Part shown: positions 32,701 to 44,656 of the stretch, piece after piece
How positions within the stretch are numbered: position 1 is the first letter of the stretch
How the letters are laid out: every line of letters begins with the position of its first letter
NCBI GenBank assembly: GCA_013176395.1
Contig: JABMLP010000011.1
Location: 620,001-684,000 of the forward strand
Reading direction: 5' to 3'
DNA length: 64,000 bases
DNA from: Venturia oleaginea
Taxonomy: Eukaryota > Ascomycota > Dothideomycetes > Venturiales > Venturiaceae
The notes under the pieces: model-generated
What the model was told of the DNA's origin: nothing
The model's input: the letters and a program-made list of their open reading frames with translations, nothing else
Database searches by the model: none
Program-made: the position numbers and the translations under genes

Positions 32701-35700
32701 TGATCCTGGAGATTCTGACGATTAAACTTCGTTCCGGTGATGAAAATCATTATCCTCGAGTGTTCCTTAAGCGTTCAACGCGTTCGATGTAAGCCCGCCT
32801 CCAAAAAGCGGCAAGCCGATCTTTCGATGTCATTATCTTATTCAACACCCTCAATAAATGCTTACGAGGGTTCAGGATCCATTGTACCAGAAGAACAACA
32901 TGATTAGGGTTCATTCGAGTTGTGTGCTCCTTGATTCTTCTTAGCTTGAGATCCTGCGATTTTATACCTTCGCTGGGTTGTTTTTCTCAAAATCCACTAT
33001 TCTATATTTTCTCCGCGTCGTAATCGATTAGCAAGCTTGCGATACGACACCCTGAGATTTCGCCGAAAACTTACCTACAAACAACTCAACCCTCTCTCTC
33101 CTGGAAAGACAAAGAAAACCAGAAGATGTCGAATCGGCCCAAGCCGTGTCTAGTCTCTATAAGACACAGGTTTGGGAGACGATAGAATAGAACACAGAGA
33201 TGTTACTAAGTACATGGTCAGGAGTTCACACTCTGTTGCTCAGAATAAGCCGCAGGATAATATTCGTGATGATGGTAATCAAAATCACGAATATGAATCC
33301 ATGCTGCCACTAACCTGAAAAAAGACGGGAGTAGATTGCGGCCTGTAATTTCTGATCAGCTGAGACCTTTCCTAGGAAGCTTGATACCCTCGAAAGCAAG
33401 AAGCCTAGCTACCTATTGCAGGAGACTATCTCTCTCACGTTCTTCATAAATCTCTCTTCTCGGTCCGACAGCTAAGTTTTATACCCTCGCCAACACAAAA
33501 ACGGCTATATTCGGAGCGAGAACAGAATCCTCGTCCCGTCAGGATCACTCGGCTCACCTAACTACCCAGCCATGCCATGAGATTCGCCCAGAGAAAATAC
33601 CATGATGGACCCAAAGAACGATATAGAGTCAGACTTCCCTCGATTCTTAGTCTGCAACCAAGTACGAAGTTTCCGAAAGATCTGATAACCTAGCGTTCTC
33701 TTGCAACGGTTCAGCGAGGGGGTGAAACATGCGTGACTAGTAGCCAAGTTGAATCAAAAGGATGATCTGTTCGCATGAGGTTTCTTTTGAAGAAAGTAGA
33801 AGATATTGAGATCTTAGAGGTGGTGAACGTTATCATCATTATTTCCTCTTCATCACTATGAATCTAGACGACTTACTTTTTTATTTCCGCTAATGCAAGT
33901 ATCTTGCTTGTTAATGTTTACTCTTCTATTCTATCTCTCCAGCTCAACATACGATTACAAGCGCAAGAACCTCCAACCTTCGGGTATCGAGTAGTTTTAG
34001 CTTTCTTGCGAGTTCCTTCTGCTCTTTCCGAGGGTAGATTATATATCCTTGCTTCCGCCTCCAGTACAACAATCCACGTCTAAATGCCGTCAATTCCAGG
34101 GACCTCGCATCGCTAATGATGACTTCCAGCTCTCGTGGCTAGTCAGCGACAAGGCTTGAGAGCTGCGAGGTTATTAGCAACGGCAACGCTAGAAAGGATA
34201 ATCTTATAAAAACCATACCACGGTCTCGAGCTTTTCTGCAACAAGCTGAGCAATCTGAAATATAATGTTGGCGCGCCTTGCTCGAACACAAACGTAAATA
34301 GGAAATGGAAACTGCAATCGTGGCTGGGAGAAACCAATCGACTATTTTTGAGAGAGAGGACAACGAATTTCTCATGAACAAGATCGCTGATAATGATAAT
34401 GAGGATAATCACTACGATCAGATCCTGACCAAATCAACAACGCTAGCAGAAATTAGCACGATCAATCAGAGGTTGACAGAAGGAACCGGACTTCGCAAAA
34501 AGGATAATTACAACAACGAGGGGAAAGACACCAACGCCGGCATCCCTCAGAAAGTCTCTTTGGAAACCTTTTTCGTCTATCATTAATTCATAGCGTAGCT
34601 ATTTTATAGTGTGGATGAAGCACTGACGAAGGAATTCAGTCCGGAGAGCGGTAGCGAGAATAATCGGTCTGGCTAGGTATCGATCCCTATGTGACGTTAT
34701 TCAAATACAGTGGGGTACTAGCGAAAGCTTGTGAGATGAACGAGGGTATGCGCGGGAGACTGCCCAGAGAAACAAATACAAAAGTCAGACTTACAACCTC
34801 GTTTTAGATGCCAATGCAACAAAATGGCGCGAGTTGGCTGCATGTCCATGCCATATCTCTCCCAGACCGGCTTGAAGAAAGCCTACGAAAGATACGAGCT
34901 TTTTCTAGAAACGTCAAAGAATCCGAGGCTTAGGGTCAAAGAAAGACAATTTAAGGTCATGATGATCTTTTTAATTGATGAACATCGCCCATGTCCGTAG
35001 TCCGTTACCATTAACATCATCATAATCATCATCAGAGCCTACCCAATCATATTTATGGCCTATTAGAGCGTATGTGGGTCAACCTATTCTGGAACTCTCC
35101 CCAAGACCCCGTCTCCAACCACGGTGATATCTCGCAGTCATCGTATGCATGTTCCCATTCGTGGATGTGGATTCAATGAACTTGTTGAACCCACTCCTAT
35201 TCATGATCATTCTCTTATATCCTCGCAACACATTAGCTCCGGCTAGAAGTGGAAGAGAGTTATACTATCCTACCTATCCAACCGGCAAAGATAATTCTAA
35301 CGTCAGAAGTAACCCAGTCTGGGAAGACGGTATAAGAGATCCACAAACTTCACTGTTTCGAACACCAACAAAATCCAAAACGCTATTTGATCAATGGGGA
35401 TGTGTCGTCTTCTTTTGGCCTTTTCCCTTGTTGGGAAGTCAGTTGACTTTTGTAGACATCGCGGAGGTGAATCGAGACTCTTCCAAGGTTTCGCCGTCGT
35501 CATGATAGAACAACGGTGAAGATGGTGATGACCTTCATCTTCACCCACAACAGCTCTTCCCCCTTAGACACTACCCGGCACAGTAGCTTTCACCAGATAG
35601 ACCGTCCAACTGCTATACATAATTTTCAAACTCAACGAGTCCTATTCGATGGTCAGGACAAATCAAAAACAGGGCACGGCACCTAGTATTCGCTTTGGTT

Positions 35701-36400
35701 GTTCAGCTTTACTCCTCCTTTACTCTATTCAAGAATTAACCTTTATATACCCACCTGGAGAGCAATGTTACTTACGGCAATCATTTAATCTCCATCCTCA
35801 TACTGTCCACCGCACCAACCCTCGAGATCTTGGAGAATTATGTTGTCGTCGATGACGAAATCTACTGGCACCTTCATTAGCCAGAGACAACATTCTACGA
35901 CTTTGTACATAGGAGCATACCTAGAAATCCAAGTATAAATACCCACCAACCTTACGAAACAATTTTTTCTACAACAATGATGGAAGTAAAGCAATTAACT
36001 ATGGTTCCGTCTCGCATTCCTACATCGGCCGCAACAACAAACAAATTAATAGTGAGTGGACGAGCGAGTCCATGAACTAGTATGTGGAGGACATAAATAC
36101 CTTCCAACATATCCTCTCAACAACTGAATGATGAATCATCATCAATTTCTTTCACCCTCGCCATCTTTCTTCCATCCCTCTCGACAAGCCCACAGATCAA
36201 AAAAGATATTCCCACAACCACGCGAATCATCTGTATGACCATAACTCACAACCCCAGATCCATGGGGCATGTGCATCGAGGCTTGTCGCGTACTTTCCCA
36301 ATTTCCCCAACCATAGATCACGATGATCTTCAGCATCACCGTTCATCTGGCCTTAGTTTTGTTATAGCAGAACGACAGAAATTCCTCCGTCGATCCCATA
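32700..36400 (-). other. Gene-poor block with regular TATA/hairpin layout (cluster 2)
   Basis: No protein gene is supported. Minus-strand TATA-like boxes lie at about 32964, 33480, 34043, 34605, 35218, 35746 and 36362, spaced 516-616 bp. About 185-225 bp downstream of each (lower coordinate) is a GATGA/TCATC element: 32736-32755, 33260-33294 (11-bp perfect stem), 33831-33860, 34382-34419, 35015-35035, 35515-35545 (10-bp perfect stem) and 36130-36140 (palindrome). Intervening sequence does not look alike by eye. Function unknown; see findings. Confidence 0.45.
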
Positions 36401-36855
36401 TTTTCTAGGGTTAACATCTCAACTCGGAGACGAAGTGTTTGTGCCACATAGTCCATGAGAAACTCGAACTCTTTGTTGACAATCGCGCTGGCAAATGTAG
36501 AGTATGGTTATATATCACGCGTACTGAGGCGTCATTTAAAAGAGGGTATATCGCGGCTCAACATTAATCGATTGAAAAATCTTCCTCGATGGCAGCGAGT
36601 AATTCAGGAGCGAGACAGGCGCAACTTCGACTGAGGTCAGCTGCCAGTACTTTGGATATCAAAGACACACTTCTTGTCGGGTTCAGGATGTCGTAGGTCC
36701 GTAAAACAGAGTGAGAAGACGTGAATCAGCTCCTTGGACGGTGCTAAGATGCCGCAAGATATCCCATAGTGTAGCAGTGTCCGGATCAGCCAACAATTCC
36801 ATTCCAGAGGAGCTCTTCCTAAATATGTACAAACCCCGCTCTCGTCCGAAGTTTC

Positions 36856-37275
36856 TCACTCAGCAGGAGCAGCAACTTCTTTCGCCTTCTGTGCCCTCAA
36901 CTCTTCCATCTTAGCGACTCTCTTCTTGAATTCCTCATACTGGCATTTCTCGTAGGTGTGTCTTTCGGTCTGCAAACAAGCTTAGCAAGTCGTCCCTCCC
37001 CACGTCTCTTGGCGAGTTGTGGTACCTCGCACTTCCATGGTAGGTAGTATTCAGCTTGCCGACATCGGTTCAGAGGTATGAGAAGGTGTGCGCAGCTATC
37101 GCGGTAGGCCATAGGGAGTCTTGCGGCGGACATCTGCTCGGCTGTGGCAGCTGCGGAGAATGCAATTAGCTTGGTACGAGACATTGAGGAGGGTCGAGGA
37201 GTCCATACGGCCTGTGGGAGCATCGTGGCCATGGCCGAGACCGACGGCGTCTTTGACAGTGTCTACGATAGTCAT
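36856..37275 (-). CDS. NADH:ubiquinone oxidoreductase subunit B18 (NDUFB7)
   Basis: Three minus-strand exons, 37275-37209, 37150-37026 and 36969-36856, with introns of 58 and 56 nt, give 101 residues. The sequence MSAARLPMAYRDSCAHLLIPLNRC..YYLPWKC..RH.YEKCQYEEFKKRVAKMEEL is diagnostic. It carries twin CX9C motifs (C-AHLLIPLNR-C and C-ETERHTYEK-C), the signature of small proteins oxidised by Mia40 in the mitochondrial intermembrane space. NDUFB7 is an accessory subunit on the intermembrane-space side of complex I. The first intron donor was placed at GTATGG because it alone keeps frame between DAPTG and ATAEQM. It shares a 244-bp promoter with the MBF gene to its right. Length is normal. Confidence 0.93.
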
Positions 37276-37377
37276 TGTGTGTGCTTTGATGTGGTGGTGG
37301 TCCAGCGTGTGGAGTTGCTCGCGGTCTATGTTTGGCCAGCTGTGGCTTGACTGAGGCGCGGGTGTATGTTTGAGCAT

Positions 37378-37424
37378 GCTGAGGACATGTCAGAATTGAA
37401 GTCAAATTCCGACATGTTCTCAGC
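37378..37424. repeat. Large imperfect palindrome in the divergent promoter
   Basis: The left arm (37378-37399, GCTGAGGACATGTCAGAATT..) pairs with the right arm (37401-37424, ..AATTCCGACATGTTCTCAGC) with about two mismatches over 20-22 bp. The loop is only a few bases. It lies between NDUFB7 and the MBF gene. Confidence 0.9.
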
Positions 37425-37462
37425 ATCTCAGCATGACCTCGGAGCGAGGCGCGTTCCCTTAG

Positions 37463-37468
37463 ACGCGT
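37463..37468. promoter_or_regulatory. MCB element (ACGCGT)
   Basis: A perfect ACGCGT MluI cell-cycle box lies 52 bp before the ATG of the MBF DNA-binding subunit; a GCGCGT variant lies just upstream near 37450. ACGCGT is the known site of MBF. Confidence 0.65.
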
Positions 37469-37519
37469 GCAGGTGATGGACTCGCGATTCACCTACAACA
37501 CCACGGCATCGTCGCTATC

Positions 37520-39715
37520 ATGGCGCTGAACAATAAGATCTACAGCGCATGCTACAGCAATGTGCCCGTCTACGAGTACAATGTCGGACCGGGCGTGCAC
37601 ATTATGCGCCGGCGAGCTGGTGAGTTTTAAGACAGACATGATTGTCCCCTCCATCGATGCGGGAAGCCGTAGCAAACACTTGACATACAAAGACTGAGAC
37701 AAACTAGATGACTGGATCAATGCGACTCATATTCTCAAAGCCGCCTCCTACGACAAACCCGCGCGAACGCGGATCCTCGAGCGCGAAGTGCAAAAGGGAG
37801 TGCACGAGAAGGTCCAGGGGGGATACGGCAAATATCAAGGTGCGCACATCACTACATCCTCTTTTCGATATACGACAGTACTAACAAGTCAGGGACGTGG
37901 ATTCCTCTTCCTGACGGTCGCGGCCTCGCCGAGCGCAACAATGTCCTCGAAAAACTCCTCCCAATCTTCGACTTTGTCCCCGGTGACCGCTCACCTCCTC
38001 CAGCACCCAAACATGCCACAGCAGCGACAAACCGCCCACGGGTACCAAGACAACCCGCTGCGGCTCGTCGCGTGGCCAACACTGGTAACGCCCCTCAACA
38101 CAGTGCGCCCAAGAGGAAGAAGCTGAGAGCTCCAGCAGTGACCGCAAGTCAAGCTACTCCTGTCCCGGAACACGACTACGATGCTGCCAGCGTTGGTCAA
38201 TATAACGAAGACGTTACTCTGGACAATATCACAGTTGTGTCAGAGAGCATGGTTGACGAAGATGCGTATTTGCATTATGGTTCCTCGAAGAAGCGGAAGC
38301 GTGCAGATCAGATGTCACTGCAAGACCAGCAGCATCAGATCTGGGCAGATCAGTTGCTGGATTACTTTATGCTTCTCGAATCCGAAGAGAGCATGCCCAG
38401 TCCGCCGGAACTTCCGCAAGGTGTTAACCTCGATCGACCAATTGATGAAAAAGGACACTCTGCGATGCACTGGGCAGCAGCCATGGGCGACATCGCTGTA
38501 GTCAAATCACTAATCCAAAGCGGCGCCAAGATCGACTGTCTGTCAAATAATCTGGAGACGCCTCTCATGCGTGCGGTCATGTTCACGAATAACTTCGATA
38601 AGCAGACCATGAAACAACTGGTTCGTATACTCGCCCCGACTGTTCACAAGATAGACTGGTTCGGCTCGACAGTCTTCCACCACATCTCTGCAACAACGAG
38701 TAGTAAGAACAAATATTTGAGCGCAAGGTATTACATGGACACTATCATAAATGTTCTGCAGGAGACTTGGAGACCAGACACGATAACCGACCTACTGAAT
38801 GCGCAAGATCAGAACGGCGACACCGCTGTAATGATTGCTGCCAAACACGGCGCCAGGAAGTGCGTTCGCTCTTTGCTCGGAAGAAATGTGTCAGTCGATG
38901 TGCCCAACGCCGCCGGCGAAACAGCTGACGACCTCATCCGCGACCTCAATACTCGAAGGCGATTTCACAATGTCTCCCGTTCAGGTCGAGAAGCCTCATC
39001 ATCACCCTTTGCACCAGATGGGCGCAATGGCGGAAACGGCGAAACCAATGCGATGATTGAAAAATTAATGAATGGTGTGGGCGTTCAAATCAAGGCCCCT
39101 CAATACCGGTCCGCAACAGCAAACTCACTGATTACAAGAATTGCACCATCGTTTCAGGAAAGAGTAAAGAGCTTAGCATTGGCCTTCGAGACCGAGTTCG
39201 GGAGTAAAACCGCTGAAGAGGCAGAAATTTCGAGGGTCATCGAGAAGAGGGCTGGTGAGATTGATTTGTTGAGACGGCAGATTGCAGAGCTTGGAGCTAT
39301 GGAGAAAGAAACCGTCAATGGCAGTATAGAAGACGACAAAAGAGAAGAGGAAGAGCTCGCACAGCTCGAACAGGAAGCACAATCTCTCCTTGAATCGGAA
39401 CAAAGAGAAGAGTTGCGCCTGATGGTCTCTAAGAACGCACAATTACCACCGCCTCAGTCAGCGAATGGATCCGCCAATGGCAACCTGGGCTTTGCACAAA
39501 AATTGCTGGCTGCGCAGGCTGATAGGCAGAGACTGGTCAAGACGATTATCAGTGCGCTTGGGGCTGCTGGTCTGGGAGAACGGCAAGAAGGGTACAAGAG
39601 GCTTATTCATGGGGCTATTGGAGTAAAGGAGAGTGAAATTGAGGGGATGCTTGATGAAGTTCTAGGAACGTTGGAAGAAGAGGCGAAAGAGAGAGCCGTT
39701 GGAGGGGAGGCCTGA
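37520..39715 (+). CDS. MBF transcription factor DNA-binding subunit (Mbp1/Res-like)
   Basis: Three exons, 37520-37619, 37708-37839 and 37893-39715, give 684 residues; both introns have good signals (TACTAAC branch in the second). Residues 5-105 form the APSES/KilA-N DNA-binding domain: [13 protein letters not shown], then [18 protein letters not shown] (split by intron 1), [14 protein letters not shown], and [12 protein letters not shown] basic stretch ([10 protein letters not shown]) could be a nuclear signal. Ankyrin repeats run from about residue 265 ([16 protein letters not shown]) to 400 ([13 protein letters not shown]), and a Glu-rich coiled coil near 505-595 likely pairs with a Swi6-type partner. 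MBF drives G1/S genes. The nearby MCB site suggests self-regulation. Intact and full length. Confidence 0.95.
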
Positions 39716-40470
39716 ACCGACCGAATACCACCTTGGCTGTTTTCACTCGCATGTGTTTCTGTTGGGAGTTGGTGGTGTGGGAGTATCGCATTTGCTGGAT
39801 ATGAGGCACTTTGGCTTTCATCATTGCTGGACATTTGCTTTGTTCTGGCGTTACTGGAGTGCCTGGTTGCGCCTTTTGTGGATCCCGACTAAGTATCTGG
39901 TCTGTTGTATCTGGTACATCCGGCACATTTGGCTAATCCGGTTTCCCGTTGTAGCGCTGGTACTGCTACACGGCTAGCATTTTCACGCACTCCGTCGAAT
40001 TGCCTAGCTGATTTGCATCTTCGCAGGATTTCAAGGGATGGCGTTCTGAACCCAAATTTACGCTCTGTATTATAGTACAACTTCACGACCCTTACGTCGA
40101 GTATTGTAACCTGTAATCGTAGACTCTTCGCATCTGCGCATCCCCAGTTCTTTGCGATTTTGATAATTGCACGTGACACGGTGTTACGAAGCGGTACATA
40201 TCTAGGCCTCAAGGCTGAGAAACGAAGAAAAAGAAGAGTGCTTCGAGAAAGAAGGACTGATGTTTTCTTTTAGCTTTTTAAGGCGGATCTTTTTATCCTT
40301 TGGTTGAGAAAGAGAGTGGTGATGTGTGCTTAGGGAAGTTGCCTGATGATGATTTTTTTTATTGTTGTTTGAATAAAGGATGTCTGATGCTGGTGAAAGA
40401 GAGGAGGTACCGATGCTGATAATCACAGAAAGTGGTGGTGAGGTTATGAGTGAAGAAGCTTGTTGTTTCA
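39716..40470. other. Intergenic, no recognised gene
   Basis: Contains the 3' flank of the MBF gene and AT-rich sequence with T- and GA-rich tracts. Short frames on both strands overlap; none shows a domain. Confidence 0.45.
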
Positions 40471-40944
40471 TTATCTCGGGGTGCTAGCTATATATACTGT
40501 CTTGATTACATCATGTGCCATGTCAATGGCTCCTTCCTTAACATTGCCCTGGCCGAGTTTCTTGTCTCTGGTGGACTTGATCGTCTTAAGGAGCTTGGGG
40601 TGGTAGGCGGTGAGACGGGCGACGTAGTCTTGGAGTTTCACGACTTCCATGAGCTCCTGGTTGAACCTGTAACAGATTTTGGCCCTCTTACCTTCCCATT
40701 TGGAGGAAGAGGATACTTTATAGCCTCGTCTATCTTCCATATATTCCTTCGCTCGCCTTTTGTCGCTTAGATAAGGAAGCTTTCGATTCAGACCTAAGGA
40801 ATAGCATATGGGGCTATATTGTGTACTAGTATAAATCATCGCATCAACGACTTGCAGAGAACAAGAAAGCGCAGCAGATAGCACGCCACCAATGGAGGTT
40901 CCCGCACTCCTAGAGTGAGTAGGTCTCATGCCGAAGTCTTGCAA
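40471..40944 (-). CDS. Hypothetical protein (weakly supported)
   Basis: A 157-residue minus-strand frame, one of the longer ones in this gene-poor part. It has a hydrophobic stretch near the start (GGVLSAALSCSLQVVDAMIY) and a Lys/Arg-rich second half (KRRAKEYMEDRRGYKV, KSTRDKKLGQG). I recognise no domain. A TATA-like TATATATA lies inside its 3' end, and a plus-strand frame of 106 residues overlaps it. It may be a chance ORF. Confidence 0.25.
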   Translation of the reverse strand: MQDFGMRPTHSRSAGTSIGGVLSAALSCSLQVVDAMIYTSTQYSPICYSLGLNRKLPYLSDKRRAKEYMEDRRGYKVSSSSKWEGKRAKICYRFNQELMEVVKLQDYVARLTAYHPKLLKTIKSTRDKKLGQGNVKEGAIDMAHDVIKTVYIASTPR

Positions 40945-42000
40945 ATGTTACCGGGCAAAAGAGTAGCCGGTCGCTAAGGGAGTTGACTATGACAGTAATG
41001 CGACGGCGGCGGTGATAAGCGTCATTATCGTTTTCCTCTTTTGGGATTGAGGAGATATTTATCCTGTATACCGCTAGATTTGTTTTGGATACAGCTTTTT
41101 AGAAGGTCGATGTTAGCTGGTTGGCAGACTTTGGCTGTAGTAATGCGTAGGCAACAACCGTGAAGTCATTCTCATTATTCCCATCATTTTCTTTCTTGCC
41201 TTTCTATCTTTCGAAAGGAAAGGGTTTTATACCTATGTGGGACTGTGGATTTGCGATTTAGCTGGGCTTGAGAGGGATGCAGTTCGTGGGAGGCATGTGG
41301 TGTTGTTCCAAGAGGTGGTGTTGAATAGATTCTTTCGGCTGCATGGAAGAATCAACAAACCAATAGAATCATCCACAAACCATGCATAGGTTTACGTCTT
41401 TTTGGACGAGCACTTCTTTAGCGAGGAGAGAAAGGAAGTAGGTAGCCTGGCGGGATGAGGCGAGGATATGATATCTTTTTCTTGAAGACTTTCAGGGACG
41501 ATGACGATGACGATGGTGGTGATGATGGGAGGTAGAAAGTCGCGGTGAAGGTTTGCACCGTACGTCCCTTTCTTCCTACCAGATGTCTCGGAAAACTCCG
41601 ATGTTGACCCAACGCTCCAACTCTCATCCTCCTCGAACGAATAGCATACGAACGGCAACGACTAGGGATCAACATACGTTCTTTTTCCATGTCGGAGTTT
41701 TCCCTTGTCTCCCTAACTTTCAGAGGGAGATACGTTTTATACCTTTATCTTAGTATTGTGCGCGAGGAGTATAGATCCCTCTCTAGCATTCTGTACTCGG
41801 GCGCAATCCAATCACTTCTAAGCATTCCTAAGCTTTCTTAGGGACGTTGCCTTGCCATAAAGGTAGCCTCAGTAGCTTCATGTAAAAAGACAGAGGATAA
41901 TGTCTGCAAAGTGGATGAATATGATTTCGTCTTTTAGTAGACTGTTCTTAGAGCTCGTTGAGGATGAATTTTACGAGTTGCAATTTTAAATAGTAAGTGT
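40945..42000 (-). other. Gene-poor stretch with TATA/hairpin layout (cluster 3)
   Basis: Minus-strand TATA-like boxes lie at 41222-41233 and 41734-41743, 506-512 bp apart. Their partners about 210-225 bp downstream are a hairpin at 41014-41029 (GATAA..TTATC) and a GATGACGATGATGG tract at 41499-41528. The second unit also has a perfect 12-bp inverted repeat (41590-41601 with 41692-41703). No gene is supported. Confidence 0.4.
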
Positions 42001-44656
42001 TGAAGTTGAGGCTATGGATAAACTTTTTAGGTAGAGAATGGAAAGTGGAGAGGATATCGATGATACTATTAAGAAAGTAGTAGTGACGATAGTAAGTACC
42101 ATTCTGTTTCGTCTTCAATTCGAACTACTCGGAACTCGGAACCGATTTTCTAACGAGACCAAGACGGCCGGATTACAATCAAGATCCCGCTCCCATTCGC
42201 CTGCCACTGTTGATAAGAGCGAAGGAAACGCTAGCCATCGGGCACCCAGTGGCTTGCATCCTTGTGCTTCCCAGACAATGAGGGAAGAAAGTTCTCATAT
42301 CCTGATCCTGGTCTTGATCTAGGGTGGTAACTCGAGGAAATACCGTTCTCGGAGAGAGAAGGATTGGGTACGCCACTTCGCTTTCGTTCATGATCGACTC
42401 GCACCTGGCTGCCTCACTCTTGGTTCTGCGTTCAGAATTTCACCTCATATGATCTATCTTTCTACCCCATTTTGTCCGGCAACAAGGCCTCTCATTTCAG
42501 AAGCAGAGCTGGGTCATGAAATACAATTCGTTAATGCTAGTTGACGGGAACTATCAACCAACTTTTCTTACAAAACAAGAGACCTTTTCGCCAGAGATAG
42601 CGGAAAGTGAGACAGATTTTAAGCTTGAAAGTAAGATAAAATTCTGTCAATCAGCAACAACATAGCTGTGTGTCGCAAATCCATGATTCTATGAAGGCAG
42701 AGCTGAAGACGCAAATGAACACGTGAAAGCAGCATCAAGCCCAAGAATCCAGATCAAACATCTGAGTGACAACCTTCAATACGCTTCGTACGACATACCC
42801 ATATCTAAAAGATTGGCCAAATCGACCCAAAAGCCCGTAACGGTGTCAACATCAAGTATATAAATATAAGCCACGAGCAATACAGCAATACGATAGTATC
42901 CAGGCCAAAGAAAATCCATATCCTCGATCTACACACGCCATAAAACATAATTATACCACAGAACCTCGGACACTCCGCATTTCCAGCTTGGACCAGCTGC
43001 CGTCCTGCAACCATCAATTCCCGAAACAGATCAAAATCTATAAACGCGATATTTTGATTAGCATGGCCGTACATTCGGCGTCAACAGAAAATATCAATCA
43101 AGCTGTATATATACATTTTGTGGTATGGCAGTTCCAAAACGACATTAGATACGCGGCGAAATCCCTGCTATTGTCGGAAAAAATCGATCGAAAGCTAGTC
43201 GCGAGGTGGAGGGAAGAGATTACTTACTGGTGTGAAAGAGATGCATTGATGCACGACGTCGCGAATGCACATGCATGTACCATGTGATCATGGACAAGAC
43301 TATCGTTCAACGTGCAGTAGTCCCATTAGCGCATTGCCCTACGGAAAAGAAGGTTCGGAGAATATTCTAGACGCTATGTAGCCTCGTAACCTCTCAACAT
43401 CTCGTGCTTCAGACCCAGTCTACATACAAAGAGCGAGCTCGTGGTACGGAATACGGATATTATTACTATAATACCTGTGTCTATTTTGGATAACCGCGAC
43501 AAACTTACCACGATCACAAAAGGTAAGACATGGACCAGGACCTCTCTCGAGGAGATCGTGGCAGACGAGCTGCGCTGCGGATTATTACTATGTATGGAAG
43601 ACCTAGGATTCAGGACGAGGGAAGGGGCTGGGATATGCCATCCTTGGCGTTGAGTTGCGCTGGGGTTCAGTGAGTGCTCACTCTACTCTCTTCGGAAAGC
43701 CCTCAAAAGCCACCAGGGTGTCGTAATAACCAGAAACTGTGGAGGGGGCTACTGTCTAAGAGGAGACGAGGTAGGCGCTGTCGGAAAAAGTAAAATTTTG
43801 CGATGGTTGAAGGATGGAGATTTGGGGTTGTGGAAGACGGTGTGTGGCTAGCGAGAACGCTTGGTTCGTTTAGTGCTCAGCGCATGCTGACTCTAGCTGC
43901 TTTGCCACCAGACTCCTAGAGAAGAGACTGAGACTGAGAACTTTTTGTTTTCTTGATTCGTTAATCACTCACACACCATCATGCTTGTCATCACCACTGC
44001 ATGTGTGGTGGCGCCTTACACCGTTCATCAGCGTTGTCGCTCGACATAGCCCATTTCTTGCTCCTTGTGCTGTTGAAGCGGCTCTCCAATCATGCGTGGC
44101 GTTGTGCTTACAGTAATAAACAGCACCTGATCGTTGCAGCATGGAGAAATCGAAGAGATCTATCAGTGGTTGGAATGTCGAAGCCCCGAGCATGCGCCGT
44201 GTAGGATTTCCAGTCAAGAGCTGCTTGCAGACGAGATTTTCGTGTACCATAGTATGCAATTCTCCCAGCAATCAGCATAAACAAATTGCCAGTATCAAGG
44301 GTGCATGGTTGTTCATCCCCGCATCTGATTGGGATCATGGTCGATGCACAAGACGCTTAGTGCCGGATTAAGGCTGACAACGATATTCAGCTGTTCCTTC
44401 AAATGGAATCTTGGGGTCGCGTGTGGCTTGCAGCCAAGAAGATGTATCGGCGGACTGCGACAGAGGGCGAAAAGCATCATTGAGCCGGGGTGAGATGAGG
44501 CCCTGCTGCGTACAATCGATCTACCTTGCCTGCTTCGTTTCATCAAATACCCACCTCCACGACTTAAAGTACCTGGCCTGCGCTGTGTCATCAAAAGCCC
44601 ACCACCTCCACGGCCTCTACTTTCTCAGACCTATTGTCCACGCAGGCTCGTCGACA
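42001..44656. other. Long gene-free stretch
   Basis: Only short overlapping frames; none shows a domain or consistent splicing. Several TATATA tracts occur (about 42856, 43110 and 43455), but I do not see clear hairpin partners for them. Confidence 0.4.

Noticed and set aside
33260..33294. Hairpins with RTGATGA as C boxes of C/D snoRNAs
   Set aside because: No D box (CTGA) at the right distance and the loop is far too short for a snoRNA body.
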